Below the pieces are notes generated by a model. That model was not told the origin of the DNA. It saw nothing but the letters and a program-made list of their open reading frames with translations, and searched no databases. A program made the position numbers and the translations under genes. From Dactylosporangium siamense (GTDB lineage Bacteria; Actinomycetota; Actinomycetes; Mycobacteriales; Micromonosporaceae): DNA of 64,000 nt. The stretch lies in NCBI RefSeq assembly GCF_016862795.1, contig NZ_BONQ01000151.1, positions 40,027 to 104,026 on the forward strand. The letters run 5' to 3'. Numbering within the stretch: position 1 is the first letter of the stretch; every line of letters starts with the position of its first letter. Positions 8,893-16,586 of this stretch are shown piece by piece.

Positions 8893-9753
8893 ATGCTCGT
8901 GCGCCGCGTCGCCGCCCTCACCGCGCTCGCGGTCGGTCTCGCCGGTGGGGTCACCGCCTGCGGCGGGAAGGCCAAACCGCAGGCCCGGCCGCCGGCCGCC
9001 ACGACGTCACCGGCGTCGGCGGCCCCGTCGGAGTCCGCGCCCGCCTCACCCGCCGCTCCTGTGACGACCCCGCCGGCCGCCCCGGCCGCCGCCGGCATCC
9101 CGACGATCACGTATACGAAGGGCGCCGCGGGGTTCCCCGCCGACCCGGACCAGTCCTCGACGGTGCCGCTGACCGAGGGGCTGCACCCGACGGCGAAGCT
9201 CGCCGCCTACGACGCGCCCGGCGGCACCGCCCGCGCCTACCTGACCCCCGACATCAGCGGCGTGCAGCTGGTGATGCCGATCGTGGCGAAGCAGGCCGGC
9301 TGGGTCGCGGTGCTGCTGCCGACGATCAACCGCAGCGTCGGCTGGCTCCCCGCCGGCAACTGGACCACCGTGCCGCTGCGCGACCAGGTCATCGTGCGCC
9401 GCGGCGCGTTCACGCTCACCTGGGTCCGCGACGGCGTCGCGCAGCAGACGTGGACCGTGACCGTCGGCGCGGCGGCGACCCAGACCCCGCTGGGGCGCAC
9501 GTTCGTCCTGGGCCGCTCGCGCCTGTCCAGCCAGGTCTACGCCGGGCTCGACGTCCTCGCGCTCGGCGCCGTCCCGGACGACAAGGGCGCCGTCGCCGAC
9601 GGCCTCGAAGACGCGCACACCGGCATCCACGCCTGGTACCGCAACGAGTTCGGCTTCCGCAAGTCCAACGGTTGCGTCCGGATGCCCCCGGCGGCCCAGA
9701 AGGTCCTCCTCGACTCGGTCGCCAGCGGCACCAGCGTCGTCGTCCTGCCCTGA
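8893..9753 (+). CDS. L,D-transpeptidase (YkuD) lipoprotein
   Basis: 286 residues. Signal peptide with lipobox VTAC (Cys23), followed by a Pro/Ala/Ser/Thr-rich linker to about residue 75. Residues about 150-286 are a YkuD domain: PLGRTFVLG, GIHAWYRNEFGF and the catalytic KSNGCVRM with Cys261. It should form 3-3 crosslinks in peptidoglycan, or attach proteins, at the outer membrane surface. The usual SHGCIRM motif is replaced by SNGCVRM, a tolerated variant in actinobacterial members. Confidence 0.88.
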   Translation: MLVRRVAALTALAVGLAGGVTACGGKAKPQARPPAATTSPASAAPSESAPASPAAPVTTPPAAPAAAGIPTITYTKGAAGFPADPDQSSTVPLTEGLHPTAKLAAYDAPGGTARAYLTPDISGVQLVMPIVAKQAGWVAVLLPTINRSVGWLPAGNWTTVPLRDQVIVRRGAFTLTWVRDGVAQQTWTVTVGAAATQTPLGRTFVLGRSRLSSQVYAGLDVLALGAVPDDKGAVADGLEDAHTGIHAWYRNEFGFRKSNGCVRMPPAAQKVLLDSVASGTSVVVLP

Positions 9754-9802
9754 TCGTCGGTCGGGAATCATCCCCTTCACTGGCGCTTCACCGCCGACGG
9801 TT

Positions 9803-9808
9803 TACCGT
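9803..9808 (+). promoter_or_regulatory. -10 element, leaderless type
   Basis: TACCGT lies 7 nt before the GTG of the thymidylate-kinase-like gene. The GGGAGG between them is too close to the start codon to act as a normal ribosome binding site. Confidence 0.45.
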
Positions 9809-9815
9809 TGGGAGG

Positions 9816-10463
9816 GTGATCCGTACAGTGGCACTGATTGGTATCGACGGCGCCGGCAAGTCCACCCAGGCGCGGTGGCTCGCCGACTGGCTCGACGCGA
9901 GCGGCGTGCCCGCCCGCTACCACCGCAACGCCGCCGGACGGGTCTTCTTCGGCCGGCTGGCGCAGCGACTCGGCCGGCGCGACGCCGAGCACCTGCTCGG
10001 GGTGCGGCTGTTCCTGCTGGTGGAGACGCTGCTGCGGGGGCTCGTCATCACCCGCGCGCTGCTCCTGTCGCGGCTGACCGGCACCGTGGCCGTCATGGAC
10101 CGCTACACCTACTGCCAGTACACCAGCATCACCGTCCGCGGCGGGCGCCCCCGGCTCGCACGGCTGCTGTTCCGGCTGCTGCCGCAGCCCGAGCTGGTCC
10201 TCTACCTGGCGGTGCCGCCCCTGGTGGCGCAGGCCCGGGTCGACGCGCGGGGCAAGGACCACGAGGACCTGGACTACCTGACGGCGTGCGACGCGGCGTA
10301 CCGGGGACTGCCGGAGGCCGGCCGGTTCACCGTCGTCGACGCGGGCACGGACCCGTCGGCGGTGCAGACCCAGCTGCGCGAGGCGGTGCAGCGCGACCTG
10401 CTGCCGGACTCGGCGCGCCGCCACCCGTCCCGCGCCGCGCAGCACCTGCTCCCGATCGGGTGA
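9816..10463 (+). CDS. Thymidylate-kinase-like P-loop protein
   Basis: 215 residues. The P-loop is GIDGAGKST at the extreme N-terminus, typical of thymidylate kinases; a DRY motif (AVMDRYTYCQYTS) stands where Tmk has its DR[YF] catalytic pair. The LID region is less clear (DARGKDHEDLDYL). The C-terminal about 25 residues are basic and probably unstructured. It could be a true dTMP kinase or one of the Tmk-like enzymes found as second copies; no other tmk is visible here to decide. Confidence 0.72.
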   Translation: MIRTVALIGIDGAGKSTQARWLADWLDASGVPARYHRNAAGRVFFGRLAQRLGRRDAEHLLGVRLFLLVETLLRGLVITRALLLSRLTGTVAVMDRYTYCQYTSITVRGGRPRLARLLFRLLPQPELVLYLAVPPLVAQARVDARGKDHEDLDYLTACDAAYRGLPEAGRFTVVDAGTDPSAVQTQLREAVQRDLLPDSARRHPSRAAQHLLPIG

Positions 10464-10570
10464 CCTGGTCGCCGGTCGGGGACGCGACCGGCCGGACGCC
10501 GGTTAGCGTCGATGTCTCGGGTCACGCGGGCAGCTGAGGTTCGCGACCGGGGTTGGCGAAAGGAACGCGC

Positions 10571-11263
10571 GTGTTCTCCACCGGCGACGATCCCGCGGCA
10601 CGGCTGCGACACGAGCTGCACACCCCGCTGACGTCGATCCTCGCGTACACCCGGCTGCTGCGCGACGACCTGGCCGGCGCTCCCGCGGCCGACGCGCTGA
10701 CCGAGGGCGTCGCGTGCCTCGACGCGATCGACCGCAACGCGGTGCGGCTGCAGCGCTACGTCGACGGGGTCGTCCTCCCGCTCGCCGCCACCGACCCCAC
10801 CGATGCCGCCGGCGCCGGTGACGGGCCGCACCGGCAGGGCGCGACGGATCTGGTCGCGGTGCTCCGCGACGCCGTCGACCTGGCCCGCCGGGTCGCGGTC
10901 GCGGGTGCGGTGAGCATCCACGCGGACGCGCCGGCGACGGTGCCGGTCGCCGTCGACGACCTCGTCTGCCGGCACCTCGTCGGGCAGCTCGTGCTGTGGC
11001 TGGCGACGGCCGCGCCGAGCCGCGCGCACATCGAGATCGCGTTGCGGGCCGACCCGGTCCCGGCGATCGACGCGAGGATCGTCGGGCACGGTGAGCTGAC
11101 CGCGCCGCAGCCCCGGCCGAGCGACCCGCAGAAACCCGCGGACCTACGGGTGGCGAGCGCCGTGGCGAGCCTGTGCGGCGGCGAGGTCCGCCTCGACGAG
11201 ACGTCGTTCCGCCTCACCCTGCCGGCGAGCGTCCTGGCCACGGCGAGCCGCCGCTCCCCGTGA
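10571..11263 (+). CDS. Histidine-kinase-like protein with minimal, degenerate ATPase region
   Basis: 230 residues; the GTG at 10571 has AAAGGA 6 nt upstream. Residues about 10-30 are a HisKA H-box, RLRHELHTPLTSILAYTRLL, with the phosphoacceptor His in HELHTP. The remaining about 170 residues lack a recognisable N-box and D-box; only LRVASAVASLCGGEVRL resembles the end of an HATPase domain. There is no membrane segment or sensor domain. It may be an orphan phosphotransfer protein or a decayed kinase. No response regulator is adjacent. Confidence 0.55.
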   Translation: MFSTGDDPAARLRHELHTPLTSILAYTRLLRDDLAGAPAADALTEGVACLDAIDRNAVRLQRYVDGVVLPLAATDPTDAAGAGDGPHRQGATDLVAVLRDAVDLARRVAVAGAVSIHADAPATVPVAVDDLVCRHLVGQLVLWLATAAPSRAHIEIALRADPVPAIDARIVGHGELTAPQPRPSDPQKPADLRVASAVASLCGGEVRLDETSFRLTLPASVLATASRRSP

Positions 11264-11306
11264 CCGCTGTGGTCACCGGTTCCCCGTGACCGCTGTGGTC
11301 ACCGGT
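11255..11306. repeat. Exact 26-bp tandem duplication carrying a hairpin
   Basis: Copies at 11255-11280 and 11281-11306 are identical. Each contains the inverted repeat GTGACC-GCTGT-GGTCAC. Copy one covers the stop of the kinase-like gene and copy two ends just before the stop of the convergent PIN gene, so the pair may act as a bidirectional terminator. Confidence 0.8.
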
Positions 11307-11308
11307 TC

Positions 11309-11707
11309 TCAGAGCTCGACGAGGCCGTCGAGCTCGCCGATGGCGCGGCGGACGGCCGGGGCGTGCGCGGTGAGCAGGCGCGCCTCGTGGCGGTGCGCCT
11401 CGGCGACCGCGTGGGCGAGGCCGAGGCTGCCGTTGAGCCGGGACGCCAGCCGCCCCAGGCCGACCGCGTCGGCACCGCCGAGCGGCGCGACCGTGACCGT
11501 GCCGAGCAGCGCGTCGAGGCGGGCGAGCTCCTCGGCATAGGCGAGCTCGCTGCGGGTCTCGGCGAGCGCCACCGCCGGGACGACGACGGTGCCGCCGTCG
11601 GCGAGGACGGTGCTGACGAGCTCGTCGACGCCGGTGTCGCCCTGGGTGTAGGCGAGCACCGCCGACGCGTCGAGCACCAGGCGGGTCGGCTCGGGCCGGT
11701 CGTTCAT
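11309..11707 (-). CDS. PIN-domain (VapC-like) protein with altered active site
   Basis: 132 residues; the ATG overlaps the stop of the small upstream gene (ATGA), as in vapBC-type pairs. LVLDASAVLAY supplies the first PIN acidic residue and LAETRSE the second. The third and fourth acidic positions, normally in a D-A-x-x-A motif and in TRD, read LAHAVAEA and TAHA here. A standard RNase toxin would need these acids, so activity is doubtful; it may be a domesticated or inactivated toxin. Confidence 0.7.
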   Translation of the reverse strand: MNDRPEPTRLVLDASAVLAYTQGDTGVDELVSTVLADGGTVVVPAVALAETRSELAYAEELARLDALLGTVTVAPLGGADAVGLGRLASRLNGSLGLAHAVAEAHRHEARLLTAHAPAVRRAIGELDGLVEL

Positions 11708-11856
11708 GACCAGCCCATGAGTTCGCGGACCTGCTCACGGGACTCGGTGCGGGCCTCGGCGGTGACGTGCGCGCCGGCGTCGTCGAGCCGTTTGCGGGCC
11801 CGGGCGCGGCGCTCCTCGTCGGATGCGGGAGCCGGCTCGGGGTCGATCTCGGTCAT
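11704..11856 (-). CDS. Small antitoxin-like protein paired with the PIN gene
   Basis: 50 residues, ATG at 11856. It is hydrophilic and rich in charged residues: DEERRARARKRLDDAGAHV then TAEARTESREQVREL. Its stop overlaps the start of the PIN gene by 4 nt, the gene order of type II toxin-antitoxin operons. I see no clear DNA-binding fold, so the antitoxin role rests on context and size. Confidence 0.6.
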   Translation of the reverse strand: MTEIDPEPAPASDEERRARARKRLDDAGAHVTAEARTESREQVRELMGWS

Positions 11857-11909
11857 GGCGTGACCGTACCGCGTCACATCGACCGACGCGGTCCCCCGAA
11901 GCGCCGGGT

Positions 11910-12731
11910 TCAGCGACTGTGGGAGCGGAACGCGACCGGGTCGAACCGTCCGTGCAGCAGCGGCGCGAGCCAGTGCGGCGCCTCCCGCCGGAACAGCGCC
12001 GGGGCGAGCGCGCCGGCCCCTTCGGGCACGGCCCCGACCAGGTCACCGGCGAGGTCGTGCAGGTTCGTGCGGTGCACCAGCTCGGGCTCGGCCGGCCACG
12101 AGCCGAGGACGACGGCGGCCGGGACGTCCCGGTGGGCGAGGGCCTGCAGCGTCAGCGCCGTGTGGTTGAGCGTGCCGAGACCGGGCCGGGCGACGACGAT
12201 GACGGTCGCGCCGAGCGCGGCGGCGAGGTCCAGGACCGTCCATCCGCCCTCCCCCATCGGCACGAGCAGGCCGCCGGCGCCCTCGATGAGGGTGATGTCG
12301 TGGTCCTCGACGATCGTGCGCAGGGCGAGCTGCGCCATGACCGCGGTCAGCGGGTCCTCCCCCGCGACCCGCGCCGCGGCGAGCGGCGCCAGAGGGTCGG
12401 GGAAGCTGGCCAGGGTCCGCACGGTGACGGGCTCCGCGAGGCGCAGGACGGTCGCGGCGTCGGGCTCGTCGCCGTCGGCGGTGCCGGTCTGCGCGGGCTT
12501 GACCACCGCGACGCGGCGCCCGGCGGCGGTCGCGGCGGCGGCGACGGCGGCGGTGACGATGGTCTTGCCGACGCCGGTGTCGGTGCCGGTGACGATGACG
12601 GCGCCGGAGATCGGCTCGGTCGCCGCGGGGGTCGCGGCCTCCTCGAGGAGCGCCTCGGACCGCAGCGCCTCGGCGAGGAGCGCCTCGGCGGGCAGGACGT
12701 CACGGGGCTCGGCGGGTCGCGGGTCGCTCAC
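11910..12731 (-). CDS. bioD: Dethiobiotin synthetase
   Basis: 273 residues, GTG start with GAGAGG about 7 nt upstream. The P-loop is TGTDTGVGKTIV, followed by VAVVKPAQTG, which fits BioD binding of ATP and diaminopelargonic acid; IEGAGGLLVPMGE is the second signature. It closes the ureido ring in biotin synthesis. Normal BioD begins near the P-loop; this one carries about 40 extra residues rich in Ala, Glu and Leu (LPAEALLAEALRSEALLEEA). It lies 60 nt after bioF on the same strand. Confidence 0.9.
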   Translation of the reverse strand: MSDPRPAEPRDVLPAEALLAEALRSEALLEEAATPAATEPISGAVIVTGTDTGVGKTIVTAAVAAAATAAGRRVAVVKPAQTGTADGDEPDAATVLRLAEPVTVRTLASFPDPLAPLAAARVAGEDPLTAVMAQLALRTIVEDHDITLIEGAGGLLVPMGEGGWTVLDLAAALGATVIVVARPGLGTLNHTALTLQALAHRDVPAAVVLGSWPAEPELVHRTNLHDLAGDLVGAVPEGAGALAPALFRREAPHWLAPLLHGRFDPVAFRSHSR

Positions 12732-12791
12732 GGCTGCCTCTCAGTGCCTTTCCGGGTCATTGCCGTGTCTACGGCCCGCTCGGGCCGGTCC

Positions 12792-13964
12792 TCACGGGCG
12801 TTCCTTGACCACGATGTCGAGCGCGTGCTCGAACGCCGCCGGTGGCACGCCGACGTTGACGGTGAGCCGGAGGCGCGACCGACCGTCCGGTGTGGACGGT
12901 GGGCGGAAGCAGCCTACCGCGACGCCCCGGTCCCGGCAGGCGGCCGCCCACGCGAAGGCCTCGTCGGCGCTGGGCGCCGCGACGGAGATGACCCCGCCGT
13001 CGGGGTCGGAGACCTCGAGGCCCTCGGCGCGCAGCCGGGCGACGGCGAGGGCGGCCCTGGCGGCCAGCTCGGCCCGCCGGTCGTCGCCGGCGGCGAGCAG
13101 GTCGAGGGCGGCGAGGGCACCGGCGGCGACGACCGGCGGCAGGGCGGTGTCGTAGATGAACGTGCGGCCGGTGTCCACGAGGTGCCGGCGCAGCTGCCGC
13201 GGGCCGGCGACGACACCGCCGGCCGCGCCCAGGGACTTCGACAGGGTCGCGGTGACGATCACGTCGGGCCGCCCGGCCAGGCCGGCGGCGGCGACCCCAC
13301 CGGCGCCGCCGGGCCCGATGACGCCGAGGGCGTGGGCGTCGTCGACGAGCAGCAGCGCGCCGCCGGGGTGCGCCCGGCAGGCGGCGTGCAGCTCGGCGAG
13401 GGGGGCCAGGTCACCGTCGACGGAGAACACGCTCTCGGTGACGACGACGGCGGGCCGGTCCGGCTGGGCGGCGAGCAGCGCCCGGACCGCGCCGGGGTCG
13501 GCGTGCGGCGCGACGACGGTGCCGGCGCCCTCCCTGGCGGCGCGGCCGGCGCAGGCGAGCCGGCAGCCGTCGACGATCGAGGCGTGGTTGTGCGCGTCGG
13601 ACACGACGAGCGTGCCGGGGCGCACCAGGGCCCGGATCGCGCCGAGGTTGGCGAGGTAGCCGGAGGAGTACACGAGCGCGGTCTGCGCGCCGAGCAGCCG
13701 GGCCAGCCCGTCCTCGAGGGCCTGGTGCACACCCGTCGAGCCCCGCACGAGCCGCGACCCGGTCGCACCGAGCCCGTAGTCCGCGAGGGCCCGCGCCGCG
13801 GCGGCGAGGACCTCGGGGTGCCGGGACAGGCCGAGGTAGTCGTTGCCGGCGAGGTCGATCACGTCGTCACCGGCGTCGCGGGGGCGCAGCTCCCGGCGCA
13901 GCCCGGCGGCCTGCCGCGCGGCGGCCTCACCGTCCAGTGTGGACAGCCACGATCCGTCTTCCAT
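12792..13964 (-). CDS. bioF: 8-amino-7-oxononanoate synthase
   Basis: 390 residues from the ATG at 13964, which has GAGG 8 nt upstream; an upstream in-frame ATG at 14003 lacks this. Fold-type I PLP enzyme: NDYLGLSRHPEV near the N-terminus, GATGSRLVRGSTG, DDAHALGVIG, and the PLP-lysine in TATLSKSLGAAGG. It condenses pimeloyl thioester with alanine. It is followed by bioD and diverges from bioB. No bioA is in the window. Confidence 0.93.
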   Translation of the reverse strand: MEDGSWLSTLDGEAAARQAAGLRRELRPRDAGDDVIDLAGNDYLGLSRHPEVLAAAARALADYGLGATGSRLVRGSTGVHQALEDGLARLLGAQTALVYSSGYLANLGAIRALVRPGTLVVSDAHNHASIVDGCRLACAGRAAREGAGTVVAPHADPGAVRALLAAQPDRPAVVVTESVFSVDGDLAPLAELHAACRAHPGGALLLVDDAHALGVIGPGGAGGVAAAGLAGRPDVIVTATLSKSLGAAGGVVAGPRQLRRHLVDTGRTFIYDTALPPVVAAGALAALDLLAAGDDRRAELAARAALAVARLRAEGLEVSDPDGGVISVAAPSADEAFAWAAACRDRGVAVGCFRPPSTPDGRSRLRLTVNVGVPPAAFEHALDIVVKERP

Positions 13965-14007
13965 CGCCACATCCTCGCACCGCCGTTGTGGAACTCCTAC
14001 CATGTCG

Positions 14008-14065
14008 ATTGTCTGATGTGCACAATTTCACCGTCTCCCCGCCCGGCCCTAACGTTTTGTAAGGT
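14008..14065. promoter_or_regulatory. bioF/bioB divergent promoter region
   Basis: ATTGT (14008-14012) and ACAAT (14022-14026) form a short inverted repeat around TGTGCA. TAAGGT at 14060-14065 stands 6 nt before the bioB ATG and looks like a leaderless -10 element. A biotin repressor site is expected here, but the short arms do not prove one. Confidence 0.4.
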
Positions 14066-14071
14066 ACGAGC

Positions 14072-15055
14072 ATGCTTGCTGCTGCCAAGGCCGTCATCGA
14101 CACCGGCGTCGGGCTCGACCTCGACGGTGTCCTCGCGGTGCTGCGCTGCTCCGACGAGGAGCTGCCCGAATATCTCGCGATCGCGCACGAGGTGCGGATG
14201 ACGTGGTGCGGCCCGGAGGTCGAGGTCGAGGGCATCGTCTCGCTCAAGACCGGCGGCTGTCCCGAGGACTGCCACTTCTGCTCGCAGTCCGGCCTGTTCA
14301 CGTCCCCGGTGCGGGCGGTCTGGCTCGACATCCCGTCGCTGGTCGAGGCGGCGAAGCAGACCGCCGCGACCGGAGCCACCGAGTTCTGCATCGTCGCGGC
14401 GGTGCGCGGCCCCGACGAGCGGCTCATGTCGCAGCTCGCCGACGGGGTCGCGGCGATCCGCGAGGCGGTCGACATCAACATCGCCGCGTCGCTGGGCATG
14501 CTGACCCAGGATCAGGTGGACCGGCTGTCGGCCCTGGACATCCACCGCTACAACCACAACCTGGAGACCGCCCGGTCGCACTTCCCGCAGGTCGTCACCA
14601 CCCACACGTGGGAGGAGCGGTGGGACACGCTGCGCATGGTCCGCGACGCCGGCATGGAGGTCTGCTGCGGCGGCATCCTCGGCCTCGGTGAGACCGTCGA
14701 GCAGCGGGCCGAGTTCGCGATCCAGCTGCAGGAGCTCGACCCGCACGAGGTCCCGCTCAACTTCCTCAACCCGCGCCCCGGCACCCCGCTGAGCGACCAG
14801 CCGGTGCTCGACCCGAAGGACGCGCTGCGGGCCGTCGCCGCGTTCCGCCTGGCCCTGCCGCGCACCCTGCTGCGCTACGCCGGCGGCCGCGAGATCACCC
14901 TCGGCGACCTCGGCACCCGCGACGGCCTCCTCGGCGGCGTCAACGCGGTGATCGTCGGCAACTACCTCACGACCCTGGGCCGCTCCCCCGACCAGGACCT
15001 GGCCCTGCTCGACGAGCTGCGCATGCCGGTCAAGGCGCTCTCGGCGACGCTGTGA
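14072..15055 (+). CDS. bioB: Biotin synthase
   Basis: 327 residues. The radical-SAM cluster motif is [12 protein letters not shown] with Cys63, Cys67 and Cys70. The other BioB hallmarks are present: [26 protein letters not shown] and [11 protein letters not shown]. It inserts sulfur into dethiobiotin using a [4Fe-4S] and an auxiliary cluster. The next gene begins at a GTG inside the bioB stop (GTGA), so the two products are made together. Confidence 0.96.
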   Translation: MLAAAKAVIDTGVGLDLDGVLAVLRCSDEELPEYLAIAHEVRMTWCGPEVEVEGIVSLKTGGCPEDCHFCSQSGLFTSPVRAVWLDIPSLVEAAKQTAATGATEFCIVAAVRGPDERLMSQLADGVAAIREAVDINIAASLGMLTQDQVDRLSALDIHRYNHNLETARSHFPQVVTTHTWEERWDTLRMVRDAGMEVCCGGILGLGETVEQRAEFAIQLQELDPHEVPLNFLNPRPGTPLSDQPVLDPKDALRAVAAFRLALPRTLLRYAGGREITLGDLGTRDGLLGGVNAVIVGNYLTTLGRSPDQDLALLDELRMPVKALSATL

Positions 15056-15279
15056 ACGCCCCGAACGGCACGGACACCACTGTCTGGTGCGACCGCTGCG
15101 GCGAGCCCCTGACCGGGGCGGCGCCATCCGGCACGGCGCCGCACGAGGCGTGCGCGGCGGCGCGGGAGCTCGAGCCGCCGCGGTTCTGCCCGCGGTGCCG
15201 CCGCCGGATGAAGGTCCAGGTCCTGCCGAAGGGCTGGTCCGCCACCTGCGTCGAGCACGGCACCACCGGCCCCGCCTGA
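15052..15279 (+). CDS. bsaP: Biotin synthase auxiliary protein (BsaP-like)
   Basis: 75 residues, translationally coupled to bioB. Two CxxC motifs, WCDRCG and [10 protein letters not shown], plus further cysteines in HEAC and ATCVEHG. Mycobacterial BsaP (Rv1590, directly downstream of bioB) is a small Cys-rich protein reported to support actinobacterial biotin synthase. Size, position and Cys pattern agree; the symbol is assigned by that analogy. Confidence 0.78.
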   Translation: MNAPNGTDTTVWCDRCGEPLTGAAPSGTAPHEACAAARELEPPRFCPRCRRRMKVQVLPKGWSATCVEHGTTGPA

Positions 15280-15290
15280 TCCCGTCCCCT

Positions 15291-15338
15291 GATCCGGTGG
15301 ACCTCGTGCAGCCCTGAGTGCGCAAGGTCCACCGGATC
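15291..15338. terminator. Palindromic terminator between convergent genes (dispersed-repeat copy A)
   Basis: GATCCGGTGGACCT (15291-15304) and its perfect inverse (15325-15338) enclose a 20-nt loop. It lies between the ends of bsaP and the monooxygenase gene. The same 48-nt layout, with many identical bases, recurs at 50436-50483. Confidence 0.7.
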
Positions 15339-15350
15339 ATGAGCGATTCG

Positions 15351-16574
15351 TCAGGAGGACGTCGGGCCGGCCCATTCGGCGGCCGCGGCGGCCGCCCGGT
15401 CGAGGGTGCGCGGGTTGGCCCGGCCGAGCGCGGCGCCCATCGCACGGCTGGTGAGGCCGCCCCGGGGTTGCAGGACTGCGGACGCCTTGCGGCTCTGCTG
15501 CAGGACCCGGGTCGCCCTGGGGCGGCGCAGGCGGCTGTACTCGTCCAGGGCGGGCCCCAGCGGTCCCCGCACGTTGGCGAGCACCGCCTGCAGGGTCGCG
15601 ACGTCCTCCAGGGCCAGGCAGGCGCCCTGAGCGAGGTGGTGCGGCATGGCGTGGGCGGCGTCGCCGATCAGGGCGTAGCCGCCGGTGCCGGCCCGCACGC
15701 CGAAGGTCTCCGGCAGCGGGGCCAGCTCGCCGATCGGATCCTGGACCAGGTCGTCGGGTTCGGTCGCGGCGAGCAGCTGCGGGATCGGGGCGTGCCAGCC
15801 GGCGAACCAGCGGCGCAGCAGCGCCAGCTGGCCCGCGGGAGGTTCGGGGCGCAGGGCGCCGGGGACGGTCGCGACCCAGGAGATGCCGCCGCGGGTCGAG
15901 CCGCCGGACGAGCCGCGCTCGCCGAGGGAGGCGAACGTGAAGCGGTGGCCGCCGTCGAGGGTCTCGCCGTGCGGCGGGAGGCCCGGTGGCAGGTCGGGGA
16001 TGCGATACCACGGGATGACGGCCCGCCACGCGGCGAAGCCGCCGCTGGTGAAGCTGGTCGCCGGCGCGAGCCGGCGGCGGATCGCGCTCTGCACGCCGTC
16101 GGCGGCGACGATGAGGTCCGCCTCGAACGTGGTGCGGCCGTCGCCGACGGCGGGGCGTTCGCGGCGCACCCGGGCGGGCTGCACCTCGATGGCGTTGCGG
16201 ATGTCGACCTGGTCGCTCAGGCCGGCGATGAACGCGTCGTGCAGGTCCTCGCGGTGCACCACCACCGGCGGCGACTCGACGTCCCCGCCGTCGAGTGCGC
16301 CGGTGCCGGCCCCGGCGACGGGACGGACCAGCCACTGCCCGTCGGGGCGGCGGATGCCGACCGGCGGGACGGGCGTGGCGATGCCGTCCAGACCGCCGGC
16401 GAGCCCGAGGCCACGCAGCGCCCGGACCCCGTTGGGCCACAGGACGAGCGCGCCGCGGCCCGGGCGGAGCCGGTCGTCACGTTCCAGGAGGGTGACCTGC
16501 CAGCCGGTCCGGGCGAGCGCGCCGGCCGCGGCGATCCCGCCGATGCCGGCGCCCACCACGACAGCGGTGCGCAT
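15351..16574 (-). CDS. Class A FAD-dependent monooxygenase
   Basis: 407 residues. VVGAGIGGIAAAGAL at the N-terminus binds the ADP part of FAD; VVAADGVQSAIRRRL is the DG motif for NAD(P)H; ALIGDAAHAMPHHLAQGA is the GD motif for the flavin ribityl chain. This is the para-hydroxybenzoate-hydroxylase fold. The substrate cannot be told. It is followed 12 nt later by lgt and may be co-transcribed with it or read from the lgt promoter region. Confidence 0.87.
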   Translation of the reverse strand: MRTAVVVGAGIGGIAAAGALARTGWQVTLLERDDRLRPGRGALVLWPNGVRALRGLGLAGGLDGIATPVPPVGIRRPDGQWLVRPVAGAGTGALDGGDVESPPVVVHREDLHDAFIAGLSDQVDIRNAIEVQPARVRRERPAVGDGRTTFEADLIVAADGVQSAIRRRLAPATSFTSGGFAAWRAVIPWYRIPDLPPGLPPHGETLDGGHRFTFASLGERGSSGGSTRGGISWVATVPGALRPEPPAGQLALLRRWFAGWHAPIPQLLAATEPDDLVQDPIGELAPLPETFGVRAGTGGYALIGDAAHAMPHHLAQGACLALEDVATLQAVLANVRGPLGPALDEYSRLRRPRATRVLQQSRKASAVLQPRGGLTSRAMGAALGRANPRTLDRAAAAAAEWAGPTSS

Positions 16575-16586
16575 CCGCTCGCTACC

